This document shows, piece by piece, positions 26,956 through 35,284 of a stretch of DNA of 64,000 nucleotides. Position 1 is the stretch's first letter. Every line of letters begins with the position of its first letter. Source of the DNA: Romboutsia sedimentorum (GTDB taxonomy: Bacteria; Bacillota; Clostridia; Peptostreptococcales; Peptostreptococcaceae); assembly GCF_030131845.1 (NCBI RefSeq), contig NZ_JASKYM010000005.1, positions 62,001 through 126,000 on the forward strand. The letters are read 5' to 3'. Made by a program: the position numbers and the translations under genes. The notes beneath the pieces are model-generated. The model was not told the origin of the DNA. It saw only the letters and a program-made list of their open reading frames with translations, and did no database searches.

Positions 26956-26993
26956 AAAAAACCGTAGATATAGGCTACGGTTTTATTTTTTTG
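26956..26993 (+). terminator. Riboswitch-controlled terminator upstream of queT
   Basis: Stem AAAACCGTAG / CTACGGTTTT with loop ATATAGG, then a long T-run. The aptamer tail ACTACGGT (26914-26921) can pair with ACCGTAG of this hairpin as an antiterminator. Ligand binding traps that tail in the pseudoknot and should favour termination, an OFF switch. Confidence 0.8.
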
Positions 26994-27055
26994 TATAAAT
27001 ACAATTTTTCCTAGTCATATAGGCTCAAAAATAATTAATATTAGGAGAAAAAAAT

Positions 27056-27559
27056 ATGAAAAGTAACACAAAGAAAATAGTAAAACTAGGATTAGTTTCA
27101 GCGATGTATGCAGCACTTACTATAGCATTAGGGGCTATAAGCTATGGTCCTATACAATTTAGGATAGCTGAGGTTATGACTCTACTTCCTTTAATAGGAA
27201 AGGAATATATAATAGCTTTAACTATAGGATGCTTCTTGTCTAATATAGTAGGAGGATTTGGATTACCTGATATAATATTTGGTACGTTAGCTACGTTTAT
27301 AAGTGTATACTTAGTATATTTAACTGGCAAGACTATGAAGGGTAAACGTGGGTATATATTAATCGCGTCATTGTGGCCAACCATAGTAAATGCTATAATA
27401 ATAGGTGGGGTTGTATTGCACTTATTTATGGGACTACCATTAATTCTTTCTGTATTACAGGTAGGATTTGGTCAATTTGTGGTAATAACTATAATAGGTG
27501 TTCCTTTATTTAAATTTTTCAACAATAAATATGCAAAATTGCTAAAGGATATATCTTAA
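27056..27559 (+). CDS. queT: Queuosine precursor ECF transporter S component QueT
   Basis: A 167-residue membrane protein of the QueT family (substrate-binding S component of an ECF transporter). It has GLVSAMYAALTIALGAISYGPIQFRIAEVMTLLP-type sequence at the N-terminus and about five to six membrane segments. The preQ1-I riboswitch upstream fits import of a queuosine precursor. The ATG follows TTAGGAG. No ECF ATPase lies nearby, so it would rely on shared modules. Confidence 0.9.
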   Translation: MKSNTKKIVKLGLVSAMYAALTIALGAISYGPIQFRIAEVMTLLPLIGKEYIIALTIGCFLSNIVGGFGLPDIIFGTLATFISVYLVYLTGKTMKGKRGYILIASLWPTIVNAIIIGGVVLHLFMGLPLILSVLQVGFGQFVVITIIGVPLFKFFNNKYAKLLKDIS

Positions 27560-27588
27560 TATATTTAGCTAATTAGTAAGGAGATAAT

Positions 27589-28335
27589 ATGAACGAATTA
27601 GAAAAAGCACAAAGTGCTAAAATAATAGGTGTAGGTGATGATGGTATAAAACTATTAGATTCTATAACTGAAAAAATAGAGCATAACATGGATTTAGAGA
27701 AAATAAATATAAATCAAGAAGTAGATAAAGATTATGTGAGAAATTTATTAGATGGAGTAGATATATTATTTTTAACTTATAACAGTGAAGATAAAAAAGC
27801 AATTCAAATAGTAAATGCTATTGGATATATGGCAAAGGAGAGAAGAGTTTTAAATATAGGACTTGATTTAGCAGTAAAAGAAAACAATGATGAAATAAGT
27901 TTAAACAGAGAATTTAAAATAAATGATGAAAATTTAGATACTTTGTTGAATATAATAAATATGCTACTTGATTCTATATCTGATTCTTGTATGATAAATA
28001 TAGATTTAAGTGATCTTAAAGAAACTTTATGCACAGAACAAGGTATAAAATATTCATACTGTGAATTTGATAAAACTATAAAGAATGATGACATAATAAA
28101 AGAATTATTAGAAACTACTGTAAAAACGACTAAAGAACTTAGTGGTAAAAAAGAAGTTATACTTGTGGAAATGGATTCAAATTACTGTGAAAATGAATCA
28201 GAGATGCTTGTAAGTTTAAATGAATTATTACTAAAGATACAAGATAATAGAGAAGATACTTATGAAGGTATATTCTCATTATATATAAGAGAAAAGAATG
28301 AAGGAAAAATAAAAATAGGATTAGTTTATAACTAG
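27589..28335 (+). CDS. Degenerate FtsZ-like protein
   Basis: A 248-residue protein that appears related to FtsZ/tubulin but lacks the GTP-binding signature. AKIIGVGDDGIKLLDSI resembles the FtsZ start IKVIGVGGGG. MINIDLSDLKETL resembles the GLINLDFADVKTVM segment, in the expected order. Where FtsZ has GGGTGTG, this protein has LTYNSEDKKAIQ, so GTP binding is unlikely. The C-terminal half (KEVILVEMDSN, IFSLYIREKNEGKIKIGLVYN) retains tubulin-like strands. It stands between queT and the selenium/molybdenum genes and ends with its own terminator. The assignment rests on residue similarity by eye. Confidence 0.55.
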   Translation: MNELEKAQSAKIIGVGDDGIKLLDSITEKIEHNMDLEKININQEVDKDYVRNLLDGVDILFLTYNSEDKKAIQIVNAIGYMAKERRVLNIGLDLAVKENNDEISLNREFKINDENLDTLLNIINMLLDSISDSCMINIDLSDLKETLCTEQGIKYSYCEFDKTIKNDDIIKELLETTVKTTKELSGKKEVILVEMDSNYCENESEMLVSLNELLLKIQDNREDTYEGIFSLYIREKNEGKIKIGLVYN

Positions 28336-28342
28336 TATATGT

Positions 28343-28384
28343 AAGTCCCTAGAATGATGATATAATATTTCTAGGGGCTTTTAT
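28343..28384 (+). terminator. Terminator after the FtsZ-like gene
   Basis: Stem AAGTCCCTAGAA / TTTCTAGGGGCTT with a 13 nt loop, then TTATAT. It separates the FtsZ-like gene from yqeC. Confidence 0.75.
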
Positions 28385-28404
28385 ATTGAGGAGAATAAAA
28401 AACA

Positions 28405-29136
28405 ATGGATTTTGTTGATATACTTAAGCTAAGCAAACACGAAGTTATAAGCGTAGTTGGAGCAGGAGGAAAAACGTCTCTTATAAATTATATAGCAAAT
28501 AGATATAGATATAATAAAAAAGTACTAATGACTACAACTACTAAAATTTATATACCAAATAAAGATGTATATGATGATATGTATATAGTAGGTGGAAAAG
28601 TTGGGATAACGATACCAAAGACTGTGGGAGTAACAGTAGTGGGCAAATATATAAGAAAAGAAAAAATAGTAGGGGTAAATTTTGAAGATTTAAGAGAACT
28701 AATACCTAATTTTGATTTAATTCTCATAGAATCTGATGGTTCGAGAAGAAAAAATCTTAAAGGATGGAATGATAAAGAGCCAGTAGTTTATTATAATAGC
28801 ACAAAAACTATAGGGGTGTTAGATATAACATCTTATGGTATGTCTATAAATGATAATAATATACATCGCTTAGAAGAGTTAAAAAAAATAACCGATATAA
28901 ACAATATTAAGATAAATATAAAAAATTTAGTAGATGTAGTTTTAAACGAAAATGGATTGTTTAAAAATTCATATGGAGAAAGAATATTATTTATAAACAA
29001 AGTTGAAAATAAAGAAAATGAAGAAATAGCTAAAATTTTAACACATAAAATAAATGAGCATAAACACAATTTAAATATCGTTTATGGAAGTATAAAAGAT
29101 GATTATTTTAAAATAATTAAAAAGAATGGAAGATAA
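28405..29136 (+). CDS. yqeC: Selenium-cofactor biosynthesis protein YqeC
   Basis: A 243-residue protein of the YqeC family, with a P-loop-like VISVVGAGGKTSLINYIANRY at the N-terminus, VLMTTTTKIYIP, and LILIESDGSRRKNLKGW in the middle. YqeC was linked by phylogenetic co-occurrence with selD to selenium-dependent molybdenum hydroxylases. It stands 2 nt before mocA and is followed by a molybdopterin-binding protein. The ATG follows GAGGAG. Confidence 0.88.
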   Translation: MDFVDILKLSKHEVISVVGAGGKTSLINYIANRYRYNKKVLMTTTTKIYIPNKDVYDDMYIVGGKVGITIPKTVGVTVVGKYIRKEKIVGVNFEDLRELIPNFDLILIESDGSRRKNLKGWNDKEPVVYYNSTKTIGVLDITSYGMSINDNNIHRLEELKKITDINNIKINIKNLVDVVLNENGLFKNSYGERILFINKVENKENEEIAKILTHKINEHKHNLNIVYGSIKDDYFKIIKKNGR

Positions 29137-29138
29137 AA

Positions 29139-29717
29139 ATGATTACAGCTATAATAATGGCATCAGGATTATCTACGAGGATGGGTACGAATAAACTTTT
29201 ATTAAAGTATAAAAATAAGTTGATTATAGAATATACATTTGAACTTATAAAAGAGTTGAATTTTGAACAAGTAATAGTTGTAAGCAAATATGATGAGATA
29301 ATGAAATTATCAAAAATCTATAATTTTCAATATGTATATAACGAAAATGCAAACTTAGGTCAAAGTGAGTCTATTAAATTAGGTGTATTACATAGTGAAA
29401 ATAGCGATGGTTATATTTTTTTCGTAGGAGACCAGCCATTTCTAGAGCTGAAGTACATAAAAGAAATGATTAATACATTCAACAAGGATAAACAATATAT
29501 AATTATACCAAGGCATAATTATATAAATGGAAATCCAGTGATATTTCCATGGGGGAAAAGAGAAAAATTGTTGAAGTTGAAAAATGATGAAAAAGGTAAA
29601 ATGATTATAAGTGAAGCTGATAAAATTAAGTATGTGAGTGTTTCAAAAGATATGTTAATTGATATTGATACAAAAGAAGATTATAAAAAATTAGGGGTGC
29701 AAAATGAAAAAAATTAA
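29139..29717 (+). CDS. mocA: Molybdenum cofactor nucleotidyltransferase (MocA-like)
   Basis: A 192-residue MobA/MocA-type nucleotidyltransferase. It has the N-terminal nucleotide-binding AIIMASGLSTRMGTNKLLL, the metal-binding region IFFVGDQPFLELKYI, and the C-terminal LIDIDTKEDYKKL. It would attach CMP to molybdopterin for hydroxylase-type enzymes. Its last 14 nt overlap the next gene, indicating coupled translation. Confidence 0.87.
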   Translation: MITAIIMASGLSTRMGTNKLLLKYKNKLIIEYTFELIKELNFEQVIVVSKYDEIMKLSKIYNFQYVYNENANLGQSESIKLGVLHSENSDGYIFFVGDQPFLELKYIKEMINTFNKDKQYIIIPRHNYINGNPVIFPWGKREKLLKLKNDEKGKMIISEADKIKYVSVSKDMLIDIDTKEDYKKLGVQNEKN

Positions 29718-30723
29718 AACTGTAGATAGTATAGGGCATGTATTATGCCATGATATTACACAAATAATACGTGGGGAATTTAAAGGAAGAATTTTTGAAA
29801 AAGGACACATAGTAAAAAAAGAAGACATAAAATTGCTTTTATCTTTAGGTAAAGATAATTTATACGTTTGAGAGCAAGAACAAGGAATGATTCATGAAAA
29901 TGATGCCGCCTTGTTTTTAAAAGATTTAACGGGTGGAGATAACTTAGAGTTTAGTGAAATAAAAGAAGGTAAAATAGATTTTATATCTAAAGTAGATGGC
30001 ATTTTAAAAATAGATGTAGATGATTTACTAAAATTAAATTTAATTGACGATATAATGTTATCTACACTACACAACAACTTTGTAGTTAAAAAAGGACTTA
30101 AAGTTGCAGGGACAAGGGTAATACCTTTATTAATAGATGAAAGTAAATTAAAAGAAGCTAAGGAAGTTATTGGAAATAAAAAGATTATAAACGTTTTGGA
30201 GTTTAAAGCTAAAAAAGTTGGAATAGTCACAACTGGAAATGAAATTTATTACAAAAGAATAGCAGACAAATTTGGACCGGTAATAAAAGACAAATTAGAA
30301 AAGTTTGGATGCGAAGTTATAGGACAAGCTATTTGTGAAGATAATAAAGAAAGTATAAAAAAGGCTATAAATGATTTTGTAAATCAAGGTGCACAACTTA
30401 TATGTTGCACAGGTGGAATGAGTGTAGACCCAGATGACGTCACACCAAGTGCTATAAAAGAAACTGGGGCAGCTCTAGTAACATATGGATCACCTATTTT
30501 ACCTGGTGCTATGTTTTTACTTGCCTATTATGGTGAAGTACCTATAATGGGTATACCAGGATGTGCAATGTATAATGAAATTACTGTATTTGACATTATT
30601 TTACCTAGAATATTAATAGATGAAAAATTAACAAAATTAGATATAGCGAAATATGGACATGGAGGGCTTTGCATGAATTGTGATGTATGTACATACCCTG
30701 CATGTAACTTTGGAAAGATATAG
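29704..30723 (+). CDS. Molybdopterin-binding (MoeA/MogA-like) protein with in-frame UGA, candidate selenoprotein
   Basis: If the UGA at 29869-29871 (codon 56) is read through, this is a 339-residue protein. The first part (MKKIKTVDSIGHVLCHDITQ ... FKGRIFEKGHIVKKEDIKLLLSLGKDNLYV) and the part after the UGA (EQEQGMIHENDAALFL ... GIVTTGNEIYY ... CCTGGMSVDPDDVTPSAI) join into one known family architecture: SAF-like N-terminus, linker, MoCF-binding domain, Cys-rich tail GGLCMNCDVCTYPACNFG. The family has no break here. The residue normally at this place is, from memory, Leu or Trp, so a TGG-to-TGA nonsense mutation is an alternative. A SECIS-like hairpin follows at the correct distance. Confidence 0.7.
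29869..29918 (+). promoter_or_regulatory. Candidate bacterial SECIS after in-frame UGA
   Basis: UGA at 29869. The lower stem AAGAACAAGG (29876-29885) pairs with CCTTGTTTTT (29909-29918). The upper stem TCAT/ATGA is closed by loop GAAA at 29896-29899, 24 nt after the UGA. Bacterial SECIS elements need a G in the first two loop positions and 16-37 nt from UGA to the loop; both hold. Confidence 0.55.
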
Positions 30724-30757
30724 GGGATAAAAGGTATGTAAATAACTGCATACTTAG

Positions 30758-30786
30758 TTGACTAAAATAAATATTTGTTATATTAT
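30758..30786 (+). promoter_or_regulatory. Sigma-A promoter of the ABC-F gene
   Basis: TTGACT 30758-30763, 17 nt, TATTAT 30781-30786, 56 bp before the ABC-F start. Confidence 0.7.
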
Positions 30787-30842
30787 AAATAATGTTGTAT
30801 AATAGAAAAATTAAATTAGAAGTAAGAAAGGAAAATACACGA

Positions 30843-32471
30843 ATGTTACAAGTTACAAATATTGGTCTTAGATTTGGTGAAAAAGAGTTATTTAAAGATG
30901 TTAACTTAAAATTCACTAAAGGTAATTGTTACGGAATAATAGGTGCTAATGGAGCAGGAAAATCAACTTTCCTAAGAATATTAGCTGGAGATATAGAACC
31001 AAATACAGGGAATGTTTCTATAACTGATAAAGAAAGAATGTCAGTACTTAGACAGGACCACTTTAAATATGAGGAAGAAACAGTATTAAATGTAGTTATA
31101 ATGGGTCATGAAAGACTTTCTGCTATAATGAAAGAAAAAGATGCATTATATATGAAAGAAGATTTTTCAGAAGAAGATGGTATAAAAGCTGCTGAACTTG
31201 AAGGTGAATTTGCTGAACTTGACGGATGGGATGCAGAAACTAACGCAGAGAGAGTATTAATGGGTCTTGGTATAACTAAAGACTTACACTTTAAGCAAAT
31301 GAAAGAATTAACTGGTGGGGAAAAGGTTAAAGTTTTACTTGCTAAAACTTTATTTGGTAAGCCTGAAATATTAGTAATGGATGAGCCTACTAACCATTTA
31401 GATTTCCAATCAATAAACTGGTTAAATAATTTCATAATGGATTTAGAAGATTCTATCGTTATAATAGTATCACATGATAGACATTTCTTAAATCAAATAT
31501 GTACAAACATAGTTGATGTTGATTTTGGTAAAATCCAAATGTACGTAGGTAACTACGATTTCTGGTATGAGTCAAGTCAATTAGCATTACAATTAGCTAA
31601 AGATCAAAACAAAAAAACTGAAGAAAAAGCAGCTCAACTTAAAGACTTCATAGCAAGATTCAGTTCAAATGCATCTAAAGCTAAACAAGCAACATCAAGA
31701 AAGAAACAATTAGAAAAATTAGAATTAGAAGATATACAACCATCAAGAAGAAGATATCCATTTGTTGGATTTACTCCTGAAAGAGAAATTGGTAATGAAG
31801 TTTTAGAAGTTGAAGGATTAACTAAGGTTATAGACGGAGTTAAGGTTCTTGACAATGTGTCTTTCAGATTAGATAAAGAAGATAAAGTAGCATTTATGGG
31901 TGATGAGATAGCTATAACTGCATTATTTAACATATTAATGGGAGAAGACACACAAGACAGTGGAACTTTCAAATGGGGAGTAACTACTTCTCAGGCTTAT
32001 CTTCCTAAAAATCATAACAAATACTTTGATGGTATTGAATACTCATTAGTTGATTGGTTAAGACAATACTCTGAAGAAAAAAGTGAAAGCTTTATAAGAG
32101 GATTCTTAGGTAGAATGTTATTCTCTGGAGAAGAAGCTTTAAAAGAAGCTCAAGTTTTATCTGGAGGGGAAAAAGTTAGATGTATGTTATCTAAATTAAT
32201 GCTTGCAAACTCTAACGTATTAATATTAGATGACCCAACAAATCACTTAGACTTAGAAAGTATAACATCTGTAAATAAGGGACTTGAAAGTTTTAGTGGA
32301 GTAATGTTATTTAATTCTCATGACCACCAAATCATTCAAACTATTGCAAATAGAATAATTGAAATAACTCCAGCGGGACTTATGGATAGAAAAACTACTT
32401 TAGATGAATACTTAGAAAATAAAGATATACAAAAGCAATTAAAAGAAATGTATGGAGATAAAAAGAAATAG
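30843..32471 (+). CDS. ABC-F family ATPase (ribosome-associated)
   Basis: A 542-residue protein with two ABC domains and no membrane segment. Walker A GIIGANGAGKST, signature LTGGEKVKVLLA, Walker B ILVMDEPTNHLD and a linker domain (around residues 240-310, EEKAAQLKDFIARFSSNASK) make it an ABC-F translation factor of the YbiT/EttA type. In the second domain, Walker A is degenerate (VAFMGDEIAITALFNIL) while LSGGEKVRCML and ILDDPTNHLDLE are intact. The start at 30843 follows AGAAAGGA. Housekeeping or antibiotic-protective roles cannot be told apart here. Confidence 0.93.
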   Translation: MLQVTNIGLRFGEKELFKDVNLKFTKGNCYGIIGANGAGKSTFLRILAGDIEPNTGNVSITDKERMSVLRQDHFKYEEETVLNVVIMGHERLSAIMKEKDALYMKEDFSEEDGIKAAELEGEFAELDGWDAETNAERVLMGLGITKDLHFKQMKELTGGEKVKVLLAKTLFGKPEILVMDEPTNHLDFQSINWLNNFIMDLEDSIVIIVSHDRHFLNQICTNIVDVDFGKIQMYVGNYDFWYESSQLALQLAKDQNKKTEEKAAQLKDFIARFSSNASKAKQATSRKKQLEKLELEDIQPSRRRYPFVGFTPEREIGNEVLEVEGLTKVIDGVKVLDNVSFRLDKEDKVAFMGDEIAITALFNILMGEDTQDSGTFKWGVTTSQAYLPKNHNKYFDGIEYSLVDWLRQYSEEKSESFIRGFLGRMLFSGEEALKEAQVLSGGEKVRCMLSKLMLANSNVLILDDPTNHLDLESITSVNKGLESFSGVMLFNSHDHQIIQTIANRIIEITPAGLMDRKTTLDEYLENKDIQKQLKEMYGDKKK

Positions 32472-32477
32472 TAATTA

Positions 32478-32546
32478 AAATATCCTCTAAGTAAAAGGAA
32501 AGATTAGAAATAAATCTTTTCTTGAACAAGGAGGTATTTTTATAAT
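32478..32546 (+). terminator. Probable branched terminator after the ABC-F gene
   Basis: An imperfect outer stem (AATATCCTC with GAGGTATT) encloses the hairpin GGAAAGATT / AATCTTTTC and is followed by a T-run. The rest of the gap to 32758 is AT-rich with no gene recognised. Confidence 0.45.
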
Positions 32547-32758
32547 ACAAAGTAATTATAAATTATCTGATTATAGATAATTGTATCTTTGAGTATGATT
32601 TCAATAAAATCATCATTTGAAATACTTATAGCAAAATATTTACAGGAGATTTTGTTATACTTTATTTATATTTTTGAAAATAGTAAACTATGTATGATAA
32701 GGTACATAAAACATAAAATATAAGAATAAAGTAATACAAACAAATTAAGGAGATTATA

Positions 32759-33313
32759 ATGATGAAAAGGTTGAACTTAGACAATAAAACAATAACTCTT
32801 TTGACAGCACTAAGCGTTGTGTACGCTGCTTTAGAAAAGAACGTAGTATTTTTAACACCTATACTTACTATAGGTATAGCTTATAGTTTAATGAAATATA
32901 AAGATGATACTAAATATAAACTAAATCAACAAATATTAACTAATTTATTTTTATTTAACTTAGTTACTTTTATGCTTGTGTCTATTGTAAGTAAAAATAT
33001 GAATCTAATAATATTTGATATAATTATTAACATTTTTGTTGCATTTATTTACTATAAATTAGTTTCTATGCTACAAAAGAAACAAGAAAATGTATATAAA
33101 AATCCAGAAATAATATATGAAAAGATTAATAAACGAATTTATGTATTAGAAGCTTTAAGTTCTAAAATGGAAGAAGAAATGGAAAATGCAGAGACTGAAA
33201 AAGATAAAAATTCAATTAAAGTAAAAATAGAATCTGTAAATCAAAAAATAGATCAATATAAAGCACAACTAGAGATAATTAAAATAAACATAAATTCAAA
33301 AAATAATAATTAA
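32759..33313 (+). CDS. Small membrane protein with C-terminal coiled coil
   Basis: A 184-residue protein. Four hydrophobic segments (about residues 12-26, 30-44, 60-80 and 84-103) are followed by a charged, heptad-like cytosolic tail (about 105-180, KINKRIYVLEALSSKMEEEM and KVKIESVNQKIDQYKAQLE). The family is not recognised. It has its own ribosome site (AAGGAG) and strong terminator, so is probably monocistronic. Confidence 0.75.
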   Translation: MMKRLNLDNKTITLLTALSVVYAALEKNVVFLTPILTIGIAYSLMKYKDDTKYKLNQQILTNLFLFNLVTFMLVSIVSKNMNLIIFDIIINIFVAFIYYKLVSMLQKKQENVYKNPEIIYEKINKRIYVLEALSSKMEEEMENAETEKDKNSIKVKIESVNQKIDQYKAQLEIIKININSKNNN

Positions 33314-33316
33314 AAA

Positions 33317-33361
33317 TAGAGTCTACTAAGTATTTAAATACTCAGTGGACTCTATTTTTTT
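33317..33361 (+). terminator. Strong terminator after 32759-33313
   Basis: A long stem ATAGAGTCTACTAAGTAT / ATACTCAGTGGACTCTAT with few mismatches, followed by seven T. Confidence 0.85.
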
Positions 33362-33428
33362 ATAGTACTTTCTATATTTTAAAAAATAATATTTAAACAA
33401 ATTTATTATCTGATTTGCTTAAGAGTGT

Positions 33429-33686
33429 TTATTTCATATTGTTTCTTATTATAGTATCTATAATTATATCTAAGTTTAGATTATTAGTATCCAAATTTTC
33501 TAGTTCGATTATGTAATCCTCAAACTCAACTTCTACATAAGTGCAATGTTCATTTTGCTCATTTATATAGTCTACTACGTTATATTTTTGTATTTCATCT
33601 TGGAAATATTCTTTTAGTTCATTGTATTCATCTTGGTCTATTTGTACCTCTTTAGATTTACCACATTTGCAGTTAGGGCATGACAT
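33429..33686 (-). CDS. Small acidic protein with CPNC-type zinc motif
   Basis: An 85-residue protein on the minus strand. Start chosen at the ATG (33686) nine nt after GAGGAG; a TTG three codons upstream is less well placed. The N-terminus has a compact metal-binding-like SCPNCKCGKSK, and the rest is strongly acidic with hydrophobic periodicity. The family is not recognised. It stands alone, divergent from the small gene at 33906. Confidence 0.7.
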   Translation of the reverse strand: MSCPNCKCGKSKEVQIDQDEYNELKEYFQDEIQKYNVVDYINEQNEHCTYVEVEFEDYIIELENLDTNNLNLDIIIDTIIRNNMK

Positions 33687-33841
33687 ATTAAACAACTCCT
33701 CGCTATATATACTTATTATATTTTAACTTTACAAATGTAATTTGTAAAGAGCAATATTAAATATTATAACCATTATGATTGATTGAAACTCTGCTAAATT
33801 TAATAAATTTAATGCAATAAAAATAAGTTTTCTAAAATGAA

Positions 33842-33870
33842 TTGACTTTATAAAGTATATTGTATACAAT
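33842..33870 (+). promoter_or_regulatory. Promoter with palindromic operator for a small ORF
   Basis: TTGACT 33842-33847, 17 nt, TACAAT 33865-33870. The -10 region is overlapped by a perfect 12 bp palindrome ATTGTATACAAT (33859-33870), a likely operator. Confidence 0.65.
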
Positions 33871-33905
33871 GTACTTATGATAATAAAATAAAGGGAGAGA
33901 TAAAT

Positions 33906-34040
33906 ATGATATTTTTAAATAAATTAGCAACAACATTAAAGGGAATAAGCAACTACTTACTAGTAAATGAAAGAATAAACAGTCAAAGATGTTTAGGTAA
34001 AGATATAGATACTACAAGAACTATAATAGACAACAAATAA
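33906..34040 (+). CDS. 44-residue protein of unknown function
   Basis: A short ORF with all expression signals: promoter with palindrome, AAGGGAGAG site 7 nt before the ATG, and a strong terminator 14 bp after the stop. The protein (MIFLNKLATTLKGISNYLL ... RCLGKDIDTTRTIIDNK) starts with an amphipathic/hydrophobic helix and ends polar. It has one Cys and no known motif. The complete transcription unit supports a real gene product, possibly a small membrane-associated peptide. Confidence 0.65.
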   Translation: MIFLNKLATTLKGISNYLLVNERINSQRCLGKDIDTTRTIIDNK

Positions 34041-34053
34041 AAAAATTTATAAT

Positions 34054-34090
34054 AAAAAAGACATTATCTAAAACAGATAATGTCTTTTTT
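34054..34090 (+). terminator. Terminator of the 44-residue gene
   Basis: A perfect 16 bp stem (AAAAAAGACATTATCT / AGATAATGTCTTTTTT) with loop AAAAC. Confidence 0.9.
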
Positions 34091-34462
34091 ACTATAAAAT
34101 TATAAAGTTATTATTTAGATAATTTTATATAAATAATATTTGTAAAAAGAATTAGGTAAAATGGTTTTTTGTTTGAAAATTAGGAATAGTATTTGTAAAC
34201 AAATAAAAAAAATATATAAACAACTATTTATGTATACTAAATTGTAAAAGTAGCAAATATAAACTTTCTAAAATTAGTTTGTATTTGCATAGCTTGAAAA
34301 TACTGGGGTTGAAGTAATAAATAAAAAAACTGAAAAAAACAACAAAAAAAGTATTGAAAAAAAAATAAAAAAAATGTATAATTTAATATTAAAAAATCGC
34401 AGTATACAAACAATTATTTATAGAATATAATGTAGTAAATTAAGAAAAAAGGAAGGGATATC
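34091..34462. other. AT-rich intergenic stretch
   Basis: No ORF, RNA gene or strong hairpin is recognised. It is extremely AT-rich, with A-tracts around 34325-34375 and two similar blocks (ATATAAACAACTATTTATG near 34216 and GTATACAAACAATTATTTAT near 34401). It presumably carries the promoter of the YitT-like gene. Confidence 0.5.
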
Positions 34463-35077
34463 ATGGCCAGGCGGCGATTTTTAGAAAGTTTAGTAAGTAT
34501 ATTATTAGGTTCAGTTATATTAGCCTTTGGATTTTACAATTTTTATTATTTAAATAATATAACAGAAGGTGGAGTGTTAGGACTTTTACTACTGTTAAAG
34601 AATTTGTTCGGTATACAGCCCTCTATAGCAAATATTATAATTGATGGTGCACTTTTATTAATAGGATATAAGTTTTTCGGAAAAAAATTCTTTATTTATT
34701 CTATAATTGCATCTATAAGTTTTTCATTTTCTTATGAATGCTTTGAATATATAGGACCTATACTACCTAATATACAAAGTATGTTGATATCTACTATATT
34801 AGCAGGTATTAGTGTAGGTATAGGAGTAGGTATTATAGTAAGAGCAGGAGGAGCGGCTGGAGGAGACGATGCTTTAGCATTAGTGATTGCTAAGACTACA
34901 TCTTTAAATATAGGTATGGTGTATTTATTAGGTGATGTTGTAGTTTTACTTTTATCACTTTTTTATCTATCAGCATATGATGTGTTTTATTCACTAATAG
35001 CAGTTACTATAAGTGGAAAAATAATAGATTTTATATATTATCATAGTAATAATAACAAAATTATTGAAAATGTATAG
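34463..35077 (+). CDS. YitT-family membrane protein
   Basis: A 204-residue protein with about six membrane segments (SILLGSVILAFGFYNFYYL, ITEGGVLGLLLLLKNLFGI, ISVGIGVGIIVRAGGAAGGDDALA). It matches the membrane part of the YitT/DUF161 family but is shorter because the cytosolic DUF2179 domain is missing. The ATG follows AAGGAAGGG. It is a single gene with a terminator. The function of the family is unknown. Confidence 0.85.
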   Translation: MARRRFLESLVSILLGSVILAFGFYNFYYLNNITEGGVLGLLLLLKNLFGIQPSIANIIIDGALLLIGYKFFGKKFFIYSIIASISFSFSYECFEYIGPILPNIQSMLISTILAGISVGIGVGIIVRAGGAAGGDDALALVIAKTTSLNIGMVYLLGDVVVLLLSLFYLSAYDVFYSLIAVTISGKIIDFIYYHSNNNKIIENV

Positions 35078-35116
35078 AAAGTATATTTTCAGTATTATAC
35101 AACTAAAAATTAATTT

Positions 35117-35151
35117 GTTAAATAGTGTGGATTATTTCCGCACTATTTTTA
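35117..35151 (+). terminator. Terminator after the YitT-like gene
   Basis: Stem AAATAGTGTGGA / TCCGCACTATTTTT with loop TTATT, then T-rich. Confidence 0.8.
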
Positions 35152-35182
35152 TATTTACATATAATAAAAAAGGTGGTAGTAT

Positions 35183-35222
35183 ATAAAGTGTACACTAAAT
35201 AAATCATTAATGTATACTTTAT
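35183..35222 (+). promoter_or_regulatory. Inverted repeat upstream of gap, possible operator
   Basis: Arms ATAAAGTGTACA (35183-35194) and TGTATACTTTAT (35211-35222): 12 nt with one mismatch, spaced 16 nt, about 60 bp before the GAPDH start. It could bind a CggR-type or other regulator; no regulator gene is adjacent. Confidence 0.5.
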
Positions 35223-35284
35223 AATAAAAAATGATTCATTGAGACGTACAAAATAAAAAAATTATAATGATGGGGGATTTACAT

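Noticed and set aside
31106-31972. Minus-strand open frames inside the ABC-F gene
   Set aside because: Antisense shadows of a well-recognised gene with no start signals.
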